Positions 54,701 to 62,403 of a DNA stretch of 64,000 bases are shown here, one piece after another. Positions within the stretch are counted from its first letter, which is position 1, and the number at the start of each line of letters is the position of its first letter. A program made the position numbers and the translations under genes. The notes beneath the pieces are model-generated. The model was not told the DNA's origin and searched no databases. It saw only the letters and a program-made list of their open reading frames with translations. The DNA is from Orrella dioscoreae (GTDB lineage: Bacteria; Pseudomonadota; Gammaproteobacteria; Burkholderiales; Burkholderiaceae_B): assembly GCF_900089455.2 (NCBI RefSeq), contig NZ_LT907988.1:806001-870000 (forward strand). Direction: 5' to 3'.

Positions 54701-56629
54701 TTCCTGCGCACCACGCAGCAGGACGAGGGTTTCCTTCATGTCGGCCGCGGTGGACTCACCCAGCGCGCGCGCGGTCGTCGAGACCAGCATGCCCTGGCCC
54801 GCGCGCAGCACCGTCCAGGCATCCGAGCGCAATTCGAAGCCCGTGCCGCGCCAGGCGCCGCGCTGGGTGTCTTCCGGGCGTTGCGTCACCATGAAGCCCA
54901 GGTTGAGTTGCGACACGCCGGCGGAACTGGCCATGCGCACGCGCAATTGTTCTGCCGTGTCGTCCAGCAGCCACTGGTTGTAGCCGCCGTCGCCCAGGCT
55001 CTTGCTGTGCCAGCCGCTCAGCGTGCCGGGATGATCGGTCTCGGTGTCCACGCCCGCAGACCAAGGGGGCAGGTCGGCATCGTTGTAGAGCTGGGCGGTG
55101 ACCACGGGCTGGTCGATATCGCTGTCCAGGAATTCCACCAGCACTTCGGTGCCGTGGCGGGGCAGGTGATTGCCGCCCCAGTTGGGGCCGGCTTGCCAGG
55201 TGGCCACGCGCAGCCAGGTGCCCGACGTGTCGTCGCCGGGTGCGTTGCCCTGCCCGTCGCCGTGGCTGCGGTGCGCCAGGCCGCCCTCTACCGGTTTCTC
55301 GCCGCGCTGCCACGGGAACTGCACCTTGATGCGCAGGTCGCGTCCGGTGGAAATGGGGGCCTCGCTGGCCGCCATCACCAGCGCCACCATGCTTTCCGGC
55401 GCTTGCGGGCGCGGACGCCAGGGGGCGGCGATGGCCGCGGCGGCGGGCTGGGCCGAGAAACTGTTGCGATAGCTGCCGGCCTCGACACCGTCGATCGCCA
55501 GTTGCTGCGCGATCTGCTTGCCCAGATTGTTGGCGGCCTCGTGCGTGATGGACAGCAGCACGTAATGGTTGTCGCCCACGTCACGCAGTTCGCCGTCCTT
55601 GCCACCTGCGTTGCCGCCCTCATAGCGCGCATGCTGCGACAGGGTGAAGCGATGGCCGGGGGCCAGGGCCCGCGCCGTGCCTTCGCCCTCGTAGCGCACC
55701 ACGCGCGCCTGGTGGGCCCGCAAGCCACGCTGCGCGTCGCGCTCGGCGACGGCGGTGTCGGCATAACGCAGATAGCCGGTGTCTTCGTAGTCCTCCAGTT
55801 CAGGCAGCTCGCCGATGTCGGCCTGCGCCTGCGCGGCGGGTGCCGCCAACGCGCGGTCGTTCCAGCTGGCGCGCGTCACCTTGTTGGCGGTGACGCGGCG
55901 CGCCACGCCGAAACGACCGATGGCGTCCTCGGTCTCGGTGGCATCGCTGCGATGAAAACGCACGGCGGCGCCGGGCGCCTGGGGCAGCTCGGTTTCCGCG
56001 TCGAAGATCACCAGCGTGTGCCGCGCCGCGCGCCCGTCGCCGTCGCCGTCGGCCTGGTCATGGTCGAAACGGAAGCTCAGGCCTTCTTCCGCCAGCACGC
56101 GCTGCACGAACGCCAGGTCGGTCTCGCGGTATTGCGTGCGGATGGGGCGGGTGGGCAGGTCGCCCGTGTGGGCGAAGCTGTGGGCGGACAGCGGATAGTC
56201 GGAGAACAGTTCGGCCAGCACGTCGGCGGCGGTCTTGTCCTGATAGACGAAGCTGTCGCGCCGCCACGCCAGCGCGCCCAGCCACGGGCCGGCAACGATG
56301 CGGTAGCGTGCCACGCCCCCGTCGCTGCCCAGGGCCTCCACCGATTCCACCACGGCATGCCAGCGGCGCCAGCCACCATCGGCCAGGCGTTGCGACAGCG
56401 TGATTTCCTTGCCCAGCAGGCTGGCGACGTCGAGCTGCGCGGACGAGGCCAGGCAGTCGATGCGCAGCGAGAACAGGGTGTCCACGCCCTCGTGCAGCGT
56501 GTACCTGGCGACGGTGAGCGCGGCGTCCAGCGGCGTGCGCAGCGTGACGAGCCGCTCGTGTTGGGCGAAGGTGGCGGTATCCAGCGAGGAGTAGCCGGAC
56601 GCTGCGGTGGGGCTGGCGTTCATGGACAT
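48764..56629 (-). CDS. vgrG: Giant evolved VgrG with Gly/Ala-rich linker and C-terminal zinc metallopeptidase
   Basis: The 2621-residue product has a full VgrG core to about residue 560 (RTQYRETDLAFVQRVLAEEG, KVQFPWQRGEKPVEGG, PNWGGNHLPRHGTEVLVEFL) and a DUF2345 region to about 860 (EGIEILAQQRITLQADGASV). About 1190 residues of Gly/Ala/Ser-rich low complexity (about 885-2075) follow, then a domain of 500 residues. The latter has an Ig-like part (GAHTFTIKVVPGKDNIQYSA) and the HExxH motif LETLVHELGHAIGMTPSG (His2524, Glu2525, His2528), then NHCHYGQ and a closing CPDC. A zinc peptidase effector is inferred. The sequence after HExxH is not a standard metzincin site (Pro where the third His would be). 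It follows tssL by 10 bases; a lipoprotein gene overlaps its stop. Confidence 0.9.
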   Translation of the reverse strand: MSMNASPTAASGYSSLDTATFAQHERLVTLRTPLDAALTVARYTLHEGVDTLFSLRIDCLASSAQLDVASLLGKEITLSQRLADGGWRRWHAVVESVEALGSDGGVARYRIVAGPWLGALAWRRDSFVYQDKTAADVLAELFSDYPLSAHSFAHTGDLPTRPIRTQYRETDLAFVQRVLAEEGLSFRFDHDQADGDGDGRAARHTLVIFDAETELPQAPGAAVRFHRSDATETEDAIGRFGVARRVTANKVTRASWNDRALAAPAAQAQADIGELPELEDYEDTGYLRYADTAVAERDAQRGLRAHQARVVRYEGEGTARALAPGHRFTLSQHARYEGGNAGGKDGELRDVGDNHYVLLSITHEAANNLGKQIAQQLAIDGVEAGSYRNSFSAQPAAAAIAAPWRPRPQAPESMVALVMAASEAPISTGRDLRIKVQFPWQRGEKPVEGGLAHRSHGDGQGNAPGDDTSGTWLRVATWQAGPNWGGNHLPRHGTEVLVEFLDSDIDQPVVTAQLYNDADLPPWSAGVDTETDHPGTLSGWHSKSLGDGGYNQWLLDDTAEQLRVRMASSAGVSQLNLGFMVTQRPEDTQRGAWRGTGFELRSDAWTVLRAGQGMLVSTTARALGESTAADMKETLVLLRGAQESAVRLHDSAAQRQARGLAANASHDTLIESLDPEAKGRYPDSVSGQPARKPGDDAREGDAPVERIDGARMVLDSPETMNFATPATAVLHAGENLHLTSQEDSLISGARTVAYASGQSATLYSHNVGVQVIAGGGPVSLHAHTDKLLGDAGEDITITSTSEGIEILAQQRITLQADGASVTLDGADIRFTGPGILSVKAASHSFIGPASDAASLPGLPQTAIDDPMIVSASIMHKAANTPIAAIASATGLGGTGAGAGLAGGLGDLGGLAAQALAGGGTLAGINGLPGSLAAAAQGAGGLLGSVASVGEMASAGASGLASRALGALPGGMGQTLQNAYGTASGLVSSASGVMQSANGLASSVGALGGAGGLSSLGGAVQGASGLASSLGSALPGASGMMASVGNAIPGAAGLTSAVGGALQGAGGMAGAAAGAMQQTMGAAGQAISGVTGTLAQGAGSAVQGIGGAMSGVMPGAGAATAGIAQGVTQGVGQGLSGALGAGGITGAGGSAFGASSASGAVVGAAGAGMTAPLGGSHAGMPGSALAGNPGNAGANTGMGTQAGLGAATGSSNMSVGQPGAGGLAHAGSAPASAGSAAGPFSNTSSLPASGAAGTPAGGTHVAAGWQGTGPMAPANAPGVSQGTGLLAGNMATGNGGQLGAMPGQAGTPAAGFANQEGVSGIGAGGGIASPHSGAAISSQGLHSTTLDARETGMPGVSPSALTASGGGLVTTGNAHTAGLAGGAGNLPQAGAATAALHGGNLGTGMPRAGLADSRALSAPNMHGVPLDTGSVQSLSSHSTTSSASALSAQASLTAHSPLQGTAAPSTPTAITSGLSGTAGTSGLVGVSALAAGAGAGASLAGGLSGASGLASNLSSLASTAASLGALPGATTLAQAADAAAALAARFTSVPQSVMTGAVPGTATSITGISGAPMTGTHTAGIGGAGIGSVGMTATGSASAGLGGVTAGIGQAGTQAGAFPGQVATGIGATNNGMPGLGGGALGNTATGSIDASGLPSSAMGAGTVADAGGLGALGSAQASASQAGMGGAGQGLGGIGGANPVASGGANLPGIGAGAGTSVGATVPGTPGTGFANPGGIAGTHGAPNGIPGANASGAQASTGQGPLQSGASLPASGSTQAGATTGSTHAGAAYSGNPAAQGGSAAAGGQPAAGQPYANTGASQTGTGTTAGTTTPAGNPANAQGGVTGGQAGSAPGNPTSASGQPSQQAGAAPQGAASAQTGASGATNTTGNAAGGAGAANPAGTAAPSASANAPAGANPGVSSGATAANGNAGIAAGSTPATAMSGATPATAGTVAGVATPASASAISGTAASGGGMSAAAILGGGGLAAVAGSAMSSPGLAQTISTSVGQAASSAAQGIGGFANQALGKVGLPMMSAQAPAETSTSGAVGGGGITGGGTLDQAIGGAVAGAVTGAISGGKHDKVLAWAAAGAVLLPLAGKALSSILGGDASGGGATRPGDGDVIPKPPFPGADTSGSPGWPSATDGAASSNRAPSTSPSSYSGKSGSHLQYVNLKAREDRWNDGRALDSLDRQTSKPRIHVKFNKPGAHTFTIKVVPGKDNIQYSAAEQGRRASYKDVGTSVRTYTTKADGTYIVDDISLPAAGLNTYTFEVRDARNQLVMTETVETARRFYIQELVLPGQRPGDPANDVSPALAEFKRLGIDVVQLPRATGPTTGNINIDYESGRQLLMGNATRPYQGSEGPAHEPYTIAVCHVQSLASKDGFTQPIVVDAIAGPGQGGAVIPLVDGTGTGYFLWHGIDNDPWFIDAEFSYVDEKGKSRTVKFPVERLRPWPNDPKMPNACATILARMNDFTPTVVKGSLAVKVYVMTGAAAGVAYSGGNLIAVATYDPWDRTDTGYQLETLVHELGHAIGMTPSGPNWASDPNAWEDFDESKLDRIPNFYSEAGNHCHYGQPKMAESDYVQHTGDCVMYGGDTTSIKFCPDCSKGVRKVDLSKGWLRFKL

Positions 56630-56639
56630 CCGTGTGGCG

Positions 56640-57413
56640 TCAGGGAAGGGAAATGTTCAGGTGTGCGGCGCGGGGGCCCAGCTTGATGATCTGCTCGTAG
56701 GGCGCCATGGCGGTCTGCATGTCGCCCTTGAGCGTGTGGGTCAGGCCCAGGTAGGCCAGCATGGCCAGCAGGGAGAAGAGCGCCGCGATGGTCCACAGCG
56801 GCACGTCGCGCTTGAGCGCATGCGAGACCTTGTCGGGCAGCGGCCAGTGCGGCGCGAAGCCGGTGCGCTTGCCGCGCAGCAGGCCGATTTCGTCGCCCAG
56901 GCGCGCGGTCAGGTAGCCCAGTTTCTCCTGGCCTTCCAGCAGGTACTTGCCCTGGAAGCCCAGCAGCAGGCACATGTAATACACCTCCAGCGAGTCCAGG
57001 CGCGCCGCGCCCTGCGCGCGCAGGTCTTCCAGCCGGTTGAAGAAGTTCTCGCCCGCCAGTTGCTCGCCGAACAGGGTCAGCTGCAGCGGTTGCAGCATCC
57101 AGGCGTCGCGGATGGGGAAGCCCGACATCAGCACGGTTTCGTCGACCGCCGCGCAGAAGGCGTACTTGGTGGCGTAGATGTCCTCGTTGGACGCATTGAG
57201 CTTCTTGGCGTTGCGCTCGAAGTCCGCCAGGAACTGCTGTACGCGCGCCGAGAAGGCGGCCGCGTCGCCAGGCGCCTGGCCGCGCTTGAGCAGGAAGATC
57301 ATCAGGAACCCGTCATAGAGCAGGTCCAGCAGGGAGTTGGCGGGACGCGAGGCGGCATACGCCTCGGCGCGCGAGACGGCGGCATCGTTCAGCAAGGAGG
57401 GCGCGTCGGTCAT
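56640..57413 (-). CDS. tssL: T6SS inner-membrane protein TssL (DotU/IcmH)
   Basis: The 257-residue protein has the DotU domain (SLLDLLYDGFLMIFLLKRGQ; ATKYAFCAAVDETVLMSGFP; LDSLEVYYMCLLLGFQGKYL) and a single C-terminal transmembrane helix (IAALFSLLAMLAYLGLTHTL, about residues 211-230). It ends soon after, without a peptidoglycan-binding OmpA domain, so a separate anchor (the ompA-like gene at 33148-33942) is likely. It lies 15 bases after tssK and 10 before the giant vgrG. Confidence 0.94.
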   Translation of the reverse strand: MTDAPSLLNDAAVSRAEAYAASRPANSLLDLLYDGFLMIFLLKRGQAPGDAAAFSARVQQFLADFERNAKKLNASNEDIYATKYAFCAAVDETVLMSGFPIRDAWMLQPLQLTLFGEQLAGENFFNRLEDLRAQGAARLDSLEVYYMCLLLGFQGKYLLEGQEKLGYLTARLGDEIGLLRGKRTGFAPHWPLPDKVSHALKRDVPLWTIAALFSLLAMLAYLGLTHTLKGDMQTAMAPYEQIIKLGPRAAHLNISLP

Positions 57414-57428
57414 GGCGAGGTCCTGTCG

Positions 57429-58775
57429 TCAGCGGGTGACGGCGATGAGGTCGAGCTTGAGTTCCGGGATGCCCGAGGGCGCGTAGATGGCGATGCTGCG
57501 CGATTGCAGCATCCTTTCGTAGAGCGAGCCGCGGTTCTGCAGCACGAAGTAGCTGGCGCCGGGCTTGACCGGGACGGCCGGCGGCACCTGCGGCGCATAG
57601 CTCACGGGCAGCCCGGGCATGGCCGAGAGCACCAGCTTCTCGACGTCGTCGGGCGCGCCGACCTTGAAGCGCAGCGGCACCATTTCGGTGAGCTCGCTGG
57701 CCGGCAGCGAGGACTGCACCGACAGGTACAGCGTCGTGGCCTCGTCCAGCTTGTCGGAGTCGAGGCGGCCCTGGTGGAAGGACGGCCGCACTTCTTCCAG
57801 CAGGATCGAGAAGTAGCGCGTGGAGATGACGGTGTCGAGCAGTTCGCGCAGGATGCCGTCCAACTGCTCGAAGGCCGGGCCGGGCGCGTCGTGGCGATAG
57901 ACCGGCAGGTCGGCCAGCGTGCGCTCCTTGGAAAACGTCATCAGCGCGCCGGCCAGCCGCAGCAGTTCCTGGAACAGGCGCTCGGGGTGCAGGTGCGGGT
58001 GATGGAAGAGATGCGACAGCGCCGCATAGGCCTCGTTGGCGGTGTGCAGCAGCCAGAACGACGCCACGTCGCCCGAGCGGAACTCGATGATGTTCTTGCT
58101 GGGCTCGCGATGAAAGCCGTACAGCGCGCTGACCTTGGCCTGCAGCACGTCCAGCAGGCGGCGCAATTGCACGTGCAGGGCGGGGGAGGCCAGCACCGAC
58201 ATGCTGGGCGCGATGAAGCTGGTGTCGATTTCATAGCCGGCGCTGGCCGTCTTGCGCACGCGCAGCACGGGCAGCGACAGCAATGCCTGGCGCGGTTCGT
58301 GGCTGGCCAGGAGCCGCACGTTCTTGCGCAGGAAGGTCAGCTCGGCGGCGGCGGCGCTGGTGTAGAGGTCCGGCGCCGGCCCATTCACCTGCACATAACG
58401 CGCGTCGAAGGCGTCGACGGCGTCGGGCCGGCGGTAGTTGCCGCCGATTTCCTTCAGCGGATGCAGCGCGATGTGGAAGACGGCTTCGGTGGCGCCATCC
58501 AGGATGTTCAGCGACACGGGCGGGGGCAGGGCGTCGCCAGCGGGTGCGTGATAGGCGTCGCCATCGGGGAACACCAGCGACAGTTCGGTCAGGCGCAGCA
58601 TGCCATTGGCCAATGCGTCTTCATCGACGCGCAGCGATTGCAGGCCCCAGGCATAGGGATGCAGCGCGCGGCTCATTTCCGCCAGACGCGACTCGTGGTA
58701 GGCGTCCTGGCGCTGGAAGTGTTGCGGGCGCAGGAAGAGGCCTTCGCCCCAGAGGACTTTGGGAGAGTGACTCAC
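57429..58775 (-). CDS. tssK: T6SS baseplate protein TssK
   Basis: The 448-residue product has the usual length and the hallmark N-terminus KVLWGEGLFLRPQHFQRQDA, then SRALHPYAWGLQSLRVDEDA. The C-terminal part (PAVPVKPGASYFVLQNRGSL) is also typical. TssK trimers link the baseplate wedges (TssE, TssF, TssG) to the TssJLM membrane complex. The gap to tssJ upstream is 81 bases and holds an AT-rich palindrome CTATATAG, but no definite promoter. tssL follows 15 bases on. Confidence 0.95.
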   Translation of the reverse strand: MSHSPKVLWGEGLFLRPQHFQRQDAYHESRLAEMSRALHPYAWGLQSLRVDEDALANGMLRLTELSLVFPDGDAYHAPAGDALPPPVSLNILDGATEAVFHIALHPLKEIGGNYRRPDAVDAFDARYVQVNGPAPDLYTSAAAAELTFLRKNVRLLASHEPRQALLSLPVLRVRKTASAGYEIDTSFIAPSMSVLASPALHVQLRRLLDVLQAKVSALYGFHREPSKNIIEFRSGDVASFWLLHTANEAYAALSHLFHHPHLHPERLFQELLRLAGALMTFSKERTLADLPVYRHDAPGPAFEQLDGILRELLDTVISTRYFSILLEEVRPSFHQGRLDSDKLDEATTLYLSVQSSLPASELTEMVPLRFKVGAPDDVEKLVLSAMPGLPVSYAPQVPPAVPVKPGASYFVLQNRGSLYERMLQSRSIAIYAPSGIPELKLDLIAVTR

Positions 58776-58856
58776 GGTGTCGGGATATCTTCGGTTCGTT
58801 ATCGGGAAGTGTGTGGGTCTATCTATATAGAGAGGGCTGTCTGCCGCCGCGCCGCG

Positions 58857-59468
58857 CTAGCCCGCCGGGCAGCGCACGGATGCGAGCCGCGAGGGGTCGA
58901 AGGCAGGCATGCCGGGCAGCGGCACGGGCTTGCCTTGCGTGACGGTCAGCGCGCAGGCGTGCGCCGCGATCATCAGGCCGGTGCTCCTGGCTTCGTCCGC
59001 GCGGAAGACGAACTTCCAGCGTTGCGGGGCCGGAGAAAAGAAAAGCCCCGCCACCGCGATGTAGGGGGCGGTGGGCGGGACCTTCTCGATGGATTCGATG
59101 CGCTGTCCCGGCATGAGCGGGACTTCACGCGAGGCGATCAGGCTGTCGCCAAGCGCGGCCTTTTCCTGGGCGGGGTCGATCAATTGGTTGACCGGGGCCC
59201 GCATAAATGTTTCATTATTCTTCAGGTAGTATATTTTTGTAATCATCGACAGGGGCTGGCCGTTACTAACATTTAAATTTTCGCCAGCAACAAGTGTCAA
59301 TTTCACCTCGACAGGCGCATTCTTGTCCTTTTTCAGGCCTGTCATTTCCAGGGCCGAATTGGCGAGTTCAGCCACGGCACCGACGCCTGCGCAGCCAGTA
59401 AACACGGGGATCACGACCAAAAGAAGGCCGGCGCGCAGGAGGCGCGCTGGAAGATTTCGTTTCAGCAT
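58857..59468 (-). CDS. tssJ: T6SS outer-membrane lipoprotein TssJ
   Basis: The 203-residue product has a lipoprotein signal with lipobox VFTGC (Cys 26). The mature part has the TssJ beta sandwich (APVEVKLTLVAGENLNVSNG; LSMITKIYYLKNNETFMRAP; SREVPLMPGQRIESIEKVPP). It docks to the periplasmic end of TssM. It is the first gene of the tssJ-tssK-tssL-vgrG-lipoprotein unit and is divergent from the TPR lipoprotein gene. Its region is locally AT-richer than the neighbourhood (59215-59285). Confidence 0.92.
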   Translation of the reverse strand: MLKRNLPARLLRAGLLLVVIPVFTGCAGVGAVAELANSALEMTGLKKDKNAPVEVKLTLVAGENLNVSNGQPLSMITKIYYLKNNETFMRAPVNQLIDPAQEKAALGDSLIASREVPLMPGQRIESIEKVPPTAPYIAVAGLFFSPAPQRWKFVFRADEARSTGLMIAAHACALTVTQGKPVPLPGMPAFDPSRLASVRCPAG

Positions 59469-59620
59469 GGCCCTTTATACCGGAACCTCTTGCAAGTGTG
59501 CGCAATGCACGCCGTAAGGGCCACTAAATCCGCTGTAATGTTATGAAATATGCAGTAGTCAATGATTTACAAGTAATTGATGAAATACGCCGCCTCGCCT
59601 CTCAGGACTTACTGCTCACC
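59469..59620. promoter_or_regulatory. Divergent T6SS promoter region
   Basis: This 152-base gap separates divergent tssJ and the TPR lipoprotein gene and must serve both units. It holds an AT-rich block (about 59523-59590) unlike the GC-rich surroundings, with TATGAA and TTTACA elements as candidates. I find no sigma-54 GG-N10-GC pair and no certain -35/-10 set. Confidence 0.45.
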
Positions 59621-60256
59621 ATGCCGCCCTCTCATCGCAGTCTTCGCCATGCTTTCATCGCCGGTGTGCTGATCGTGCTGGCGGGTTGCGCCACCAGTCC
59701 CACGCCGCAGTCCGACGAACAATTCCGCCAGTCGCTGGCCCAGGCCGAGACGACGCTGGCGCAGAAGGGCGCCGAGCCCGCCCTCGAACAACTCGAGACC
59801 ATCGCGACCCGCAATCCCGAGAAGGGCGAACCGTGGTCCTATATGGCCAAGATCCTTTTTGACGAGCAGCGTTATGGCGAGGCCATCGTGTCCGCCGACG
59901 AGGCGCTGCGCCGCGACCCCCAGGATTACGTCGCGAAGAGCGTGCGCGCCGTGGGCGGCCTGCGCGTGGCGATGCAATCGCTGGCCGACCTGCGCGCCGA
60001 TGCGCTGCTGGCCGGCAATGCCCGTCCCGACGCCGTGGCGCTTGCCAGTGCCATGCGCGAAACGCTGGGCGAGGATATTCTGTTCCCGGATGGCCGCAAG
60101 CGCCCGCCCCGTGGCAACACCAATACGCGCCCGCGCCAGCCCACGGAAGCGCCCGCCGCACGTCCGCAAGCGAACGAGCCCGCGCCTGCACCGGCTGCCC
60201 CGCCCGCTGCCGCCCCTGGCCGCGCGCCCGATCCTTTCGGCAACCTGCTGCGTTGA
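59621..60256 (+). CDS. T6SS-linked TPR lipoprotein
   Basis: ATG 59621 is chosen because a lipoprotein signal follows at once (HAFIAGVLIVLAGC, Cys 23); the ATG at 59543 would bury it. The 211-residue product has TPR-like repeats (QFRQSLAQAETTLAQKGAEP; WSYMAKILFDEQRYGEAIVS; ADEALRRDPQDYVAKSVRAV) and a disordered Pro/Ala tail. Similar lipoproteins stand ahead of tssB in other betaproteobacterial T6SS clusters; the role is unknown, perhaps outer-membrane support of the machine. A strong terminator directly after it suggests a level of expression separate from tssB-tssC. Confidence 0.75.
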   Translation: MPPSHRSLRHAFIAGVLIVLAGCATSPTPQSDEQFRQSLAQAETTLAQKGAEPALEQLETIATRNPEKGEPWSYMAKILFDEQRYGEAIVSADEALRRDPQDYVAKSVRAVGGLRVAMQSLADLRADALLAGNARPDAVALASAMRETLGEDILFPDGRKRPPRGNTNTRPRQPTEAPAARPQANEPAPAPAAPPAAAPGRAPDPFGNLLR

Positions 60257-60263
60257 TTCCCCG

Positions 60264-60294
60264 TGCGCGCCGGGAGCCGGCGCGCAGTTTTCCC
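60264..60294 (+). terminator. Rho-independent terminator after the TPR lipoprotein gene
   Basis: A perfect 10-bp GC stem with a 3-base loop (TGCGCGCCGG-GAG-CCGGCGCGCA) followed by GTTTTCCC begins 8 bases after the stop. It lies inside the apparent TPR-tssB-tssC run, so tssB needs read-through or its own promoter in the remaining 66 bases. Confidence 0.75.
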
Positions 60295-60360
60295 TAGCCG
60301 TCTTTATCCCGCGGCGCGCGGTGTCTTATTCCGATGCGCCCGACTCCTGGAGTTCTAGCC

Positions 60361-60879
60361 ATGGCCAAGAAAGAAAGCGTCCAGAAGAAGCTGCAGAAAG
60401 TGCGCCCGCCGCGCGTGCAGCTGACCTATGACGTCGAGAAGGGTGACGCGATCGAGCAGAAGGAACTGCCTTTCGTGGTCGGCGTCGTCGGTGATTTCAG
60501 CGCGCAATCGGAAGCCGAGCTGCCGCGCCTGAAGGACCGCAAGTTCGTGAACGTGGACGTCGACAACTTCGACGACGTCATGAACGGCCTGGCGCCGCGC
60601 GCCGCCTACCAGGTGCGCAATCGCCTGAGCGACGAGAAGGGCACCTTCGCCGTGGACCTGACCTTCCGCTCGATCGACGATTTCCGTCCCGAGGCCGTGG
60701 TGCAGCAGATCGAGCCGCTCAAGGAGCTGCTGGAGATCCGCACCAAGCTGGCCGACCTGCGCAACAAGCTGGCTGGCAACGACAAGCTGGAAGACCTGTT
60801 GGGCGACGTGCTGCAAAGCACCGAGAAGCTCAAGCAGCTGAGCACCGAAACGGACAAGAAGGGAGATCGCCATGAGTAA
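60361..60879 (+). CDS. tssB: T6SS contractile sheath protein TssB (VipA)
   Basis: ATG 60361 has GGAG 8 bases upstream and gives 172 residues; the in-frame ATG 60334 lies ahead of that site. MAKKESVQKKLQKVRPPRVQ and ELPFVVGVVGDFSAQSEAEL, then NRLSDEKGTFAVDLTFRSID, are classic TssB. It forms the contractile sheath with TssC, whose gene overlaps it by 8 bases. Confidence 0.96.
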   Translation: MAKKESVQKKLQKVRPPRVQLTYDVEKGDAIEQKELPFVVGVVGDFSAQSEAELPRLKDRKFVNVDVDNFDDVMNGLAPRAAYQVRNRLSDEKGTFAVDLTFRSIDDFRPEAVVQQIEPLKELLEIRTKLADLRNKLAGNDKLEDLLGDVLQSTEKLKQLSTETDKKGDRHE

Positions 60880-62362
60880 CACTGCTGCCCAGGCGAATGC
60901 CGCGCCCGCCGCCCAGGCCGAGGCGGGCCTGCTGGACCAGATCGTCGAGCAGAGCCGCGTCGCCAAGTCCGATGCCGAGCACGATCGTGCCCGCGACATC
61001 ATCGGCGAGCTGGTCCGGGAAGTGATGAAAGGCACCGTGGTGGTGTCCGACAACCTGTCGGCCATGCTCGATGCGCGCGTCGCCGAGCTGGACACCCTGA
61101 TCTCCGCCCAGCTGAGCGAAGTGATGCACGGCCCCAAGTTCCAGCAGCTGGAGTCGACCTGGCGGGGCCTGCATTACCTCTGCCAGGAGAGCAACACGGG
61201 CCCGATGCTGAAGATCAAGCTGCTGAACGCCACCAAGCGTGACCTGGTGCGCGATTTCCAGACGGCCATCGACTTCGACCAGAGCCTGATGTTCAAGAAG
61301 GTCTACGAAGAGGAATTCGGCACCTTCGGCGGCGCGCCTTTCGGCGCCCTGCTGGGCAACTTCGAAGTGACGCGCCAGCCCGAGGACATGTACTTCATCG
61401 AGCAGATGTCGCACGTCGCGGCCGCCGCGCACGCGCCCTTCATCGCCTCGGCCTCGCCCGAGCTGCTGGGCCTGGAAAGCTTTGCCGACCTGGGCCGCCC
61501 GCGTGACCTGGCCAAGGTCTTCGACACGGTGGAATACACCAAGTGGCGCAGCTTCCGCGATTCGGAAGACTCGCGCTATGTCGGCCTGACCATGCCGCGC
61601 TTCCTGGGCCGTCTGCCTTACGACCCCAAGGAAGGCACCTCGGTGGAAGGCTTCAACTTCGTGGAAGAGGTCGACGGCACCGATCACGCCAAGTACCTGT
61701 GGTGCAACGCCGCCTGGGCCTTCGGCGCGCGCCTGACCTCCGCCTTCGCCGATTTTGGCTGGTGCGCCGCCATCCGCGGCGTGGAAGGTGGGGGCCTGGT
61801 CGAGAACCTGCCCACGCACACCTTCAAGACCGATGACGGCGAAGTCGCGCTCAAGTGCCCGACCGAGATCGCCATCACCGACCGCCGGGAAAAGGAACTC
61901 AGCGACCTCGGCCTGATCCCGCTGGTCCATTGCAAGAATTCGGACTATGCCGCCTTCTTCGGTGCGCAATCGGTCCAGAAGGCGAAGAAGTACAACACCG
62001 ACAGCGCCAACGCGAACGCGGTGTTGTCGGCCCAGCTCCAGTACATCTTCTCCGTGTCGCGGGTTGCGCATTATCTGAAGGCGATGATGCGCGACAAGAT
62101 CGGCAGCTTCGCCTCGGCCCAGTCCGTGGAAGGCTTCCTGAATCGTTGGGTGTCGCAATACGTGCTGCTCGATGACAACGCCTCGCAGGAGCAGAAAGCG
62201 CAGTTCCCCTTGCGGGAGGCTTCGGTGCAAGTTGCCGAAGTGCCGGGTCGCCCCGGCGTCTTCCGTGCCGTGGCCTTCCTGCGGCCGCACTTCCAGCTCG
62301 ACGAGCTCTCGATCTCGCTGCGCCTGGTTGCCGAATTGCCGGCCCAGGCCCAGAAGTCGTGA
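60872..62362 (+). CDS. tssC: T6SS contractile sheath protein TssC (VipB)
   Basis: The 496-residue product has normal length and signature stretches: FQQLESTWRGLHYLCQESNT, EFGTFGGAPFGALLGNFEV, KYLWCNAAWAFGARLTSAFA and YIFSVSRVAHYLKAMMRDKI. It assembles with TssB into the sheath whose contraction drives the Hcp tube outward. The 8-base overlap with tssB supports coupled translation. Confidence 0.97.
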   Translation: MSNTAAQANAAPAAQAEAGLLDQIVEQSRVAKSDAEHDRARDIIGELVREVMKGTVVVSDNLSAMLDARVAELDTLISAQLSEVMHGPKFQQLESTWRGLHYLCQESNTGPMLKIKLLNATKRDLVRDFQTAIDFDQSLMFKKVYEEEFGTFGGAPFGALLGNFEVTRQPEDMYFIEQMSHVAAAAHAPFIASASPELLGLESFADLGRPRDLAKVFDTVEYTKWRSFRDSEDSRYVGLTMPRFLGRLPYDPKEGTSVEGFNFVEEVDGTDHAKYLWCNAAWAFGARLTSAFADFGWCAAIRGVEGGGLVENLPTHTFKTDDGEVALKCPTEIAITDRREKELSDLGLIPLVHCKNSDYAAFFGAQSVQKAKKYNTDSANANAVLSAQLQYIFSVSRVAHYLKAMMRDKIGSFASAQSVEGFLNRWVSQYVLLDDNASQEQKAQFPLREASVQVAEVPGRPGVFRAVAFLRPHFQLDELSISLRLVAELPAQAQKS

Positions 62363-62403
62363 CGTTGCGTCAACCCAACCCTACCCACTGAAGAGGTCAT
62401 TTC

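Noticed and set aside
53648-56686. A plus-strand open frame of 1012 codons
   Set aside because: It is antisense to the giant vgrG core, which carries recognisable VgrG motifs.
59469-59620. Sigma-54 promoter for the T6SS
   Set aside because: GGAACCTCTTGC resembles it but has 8 instead of 10 bases between GG and GC.
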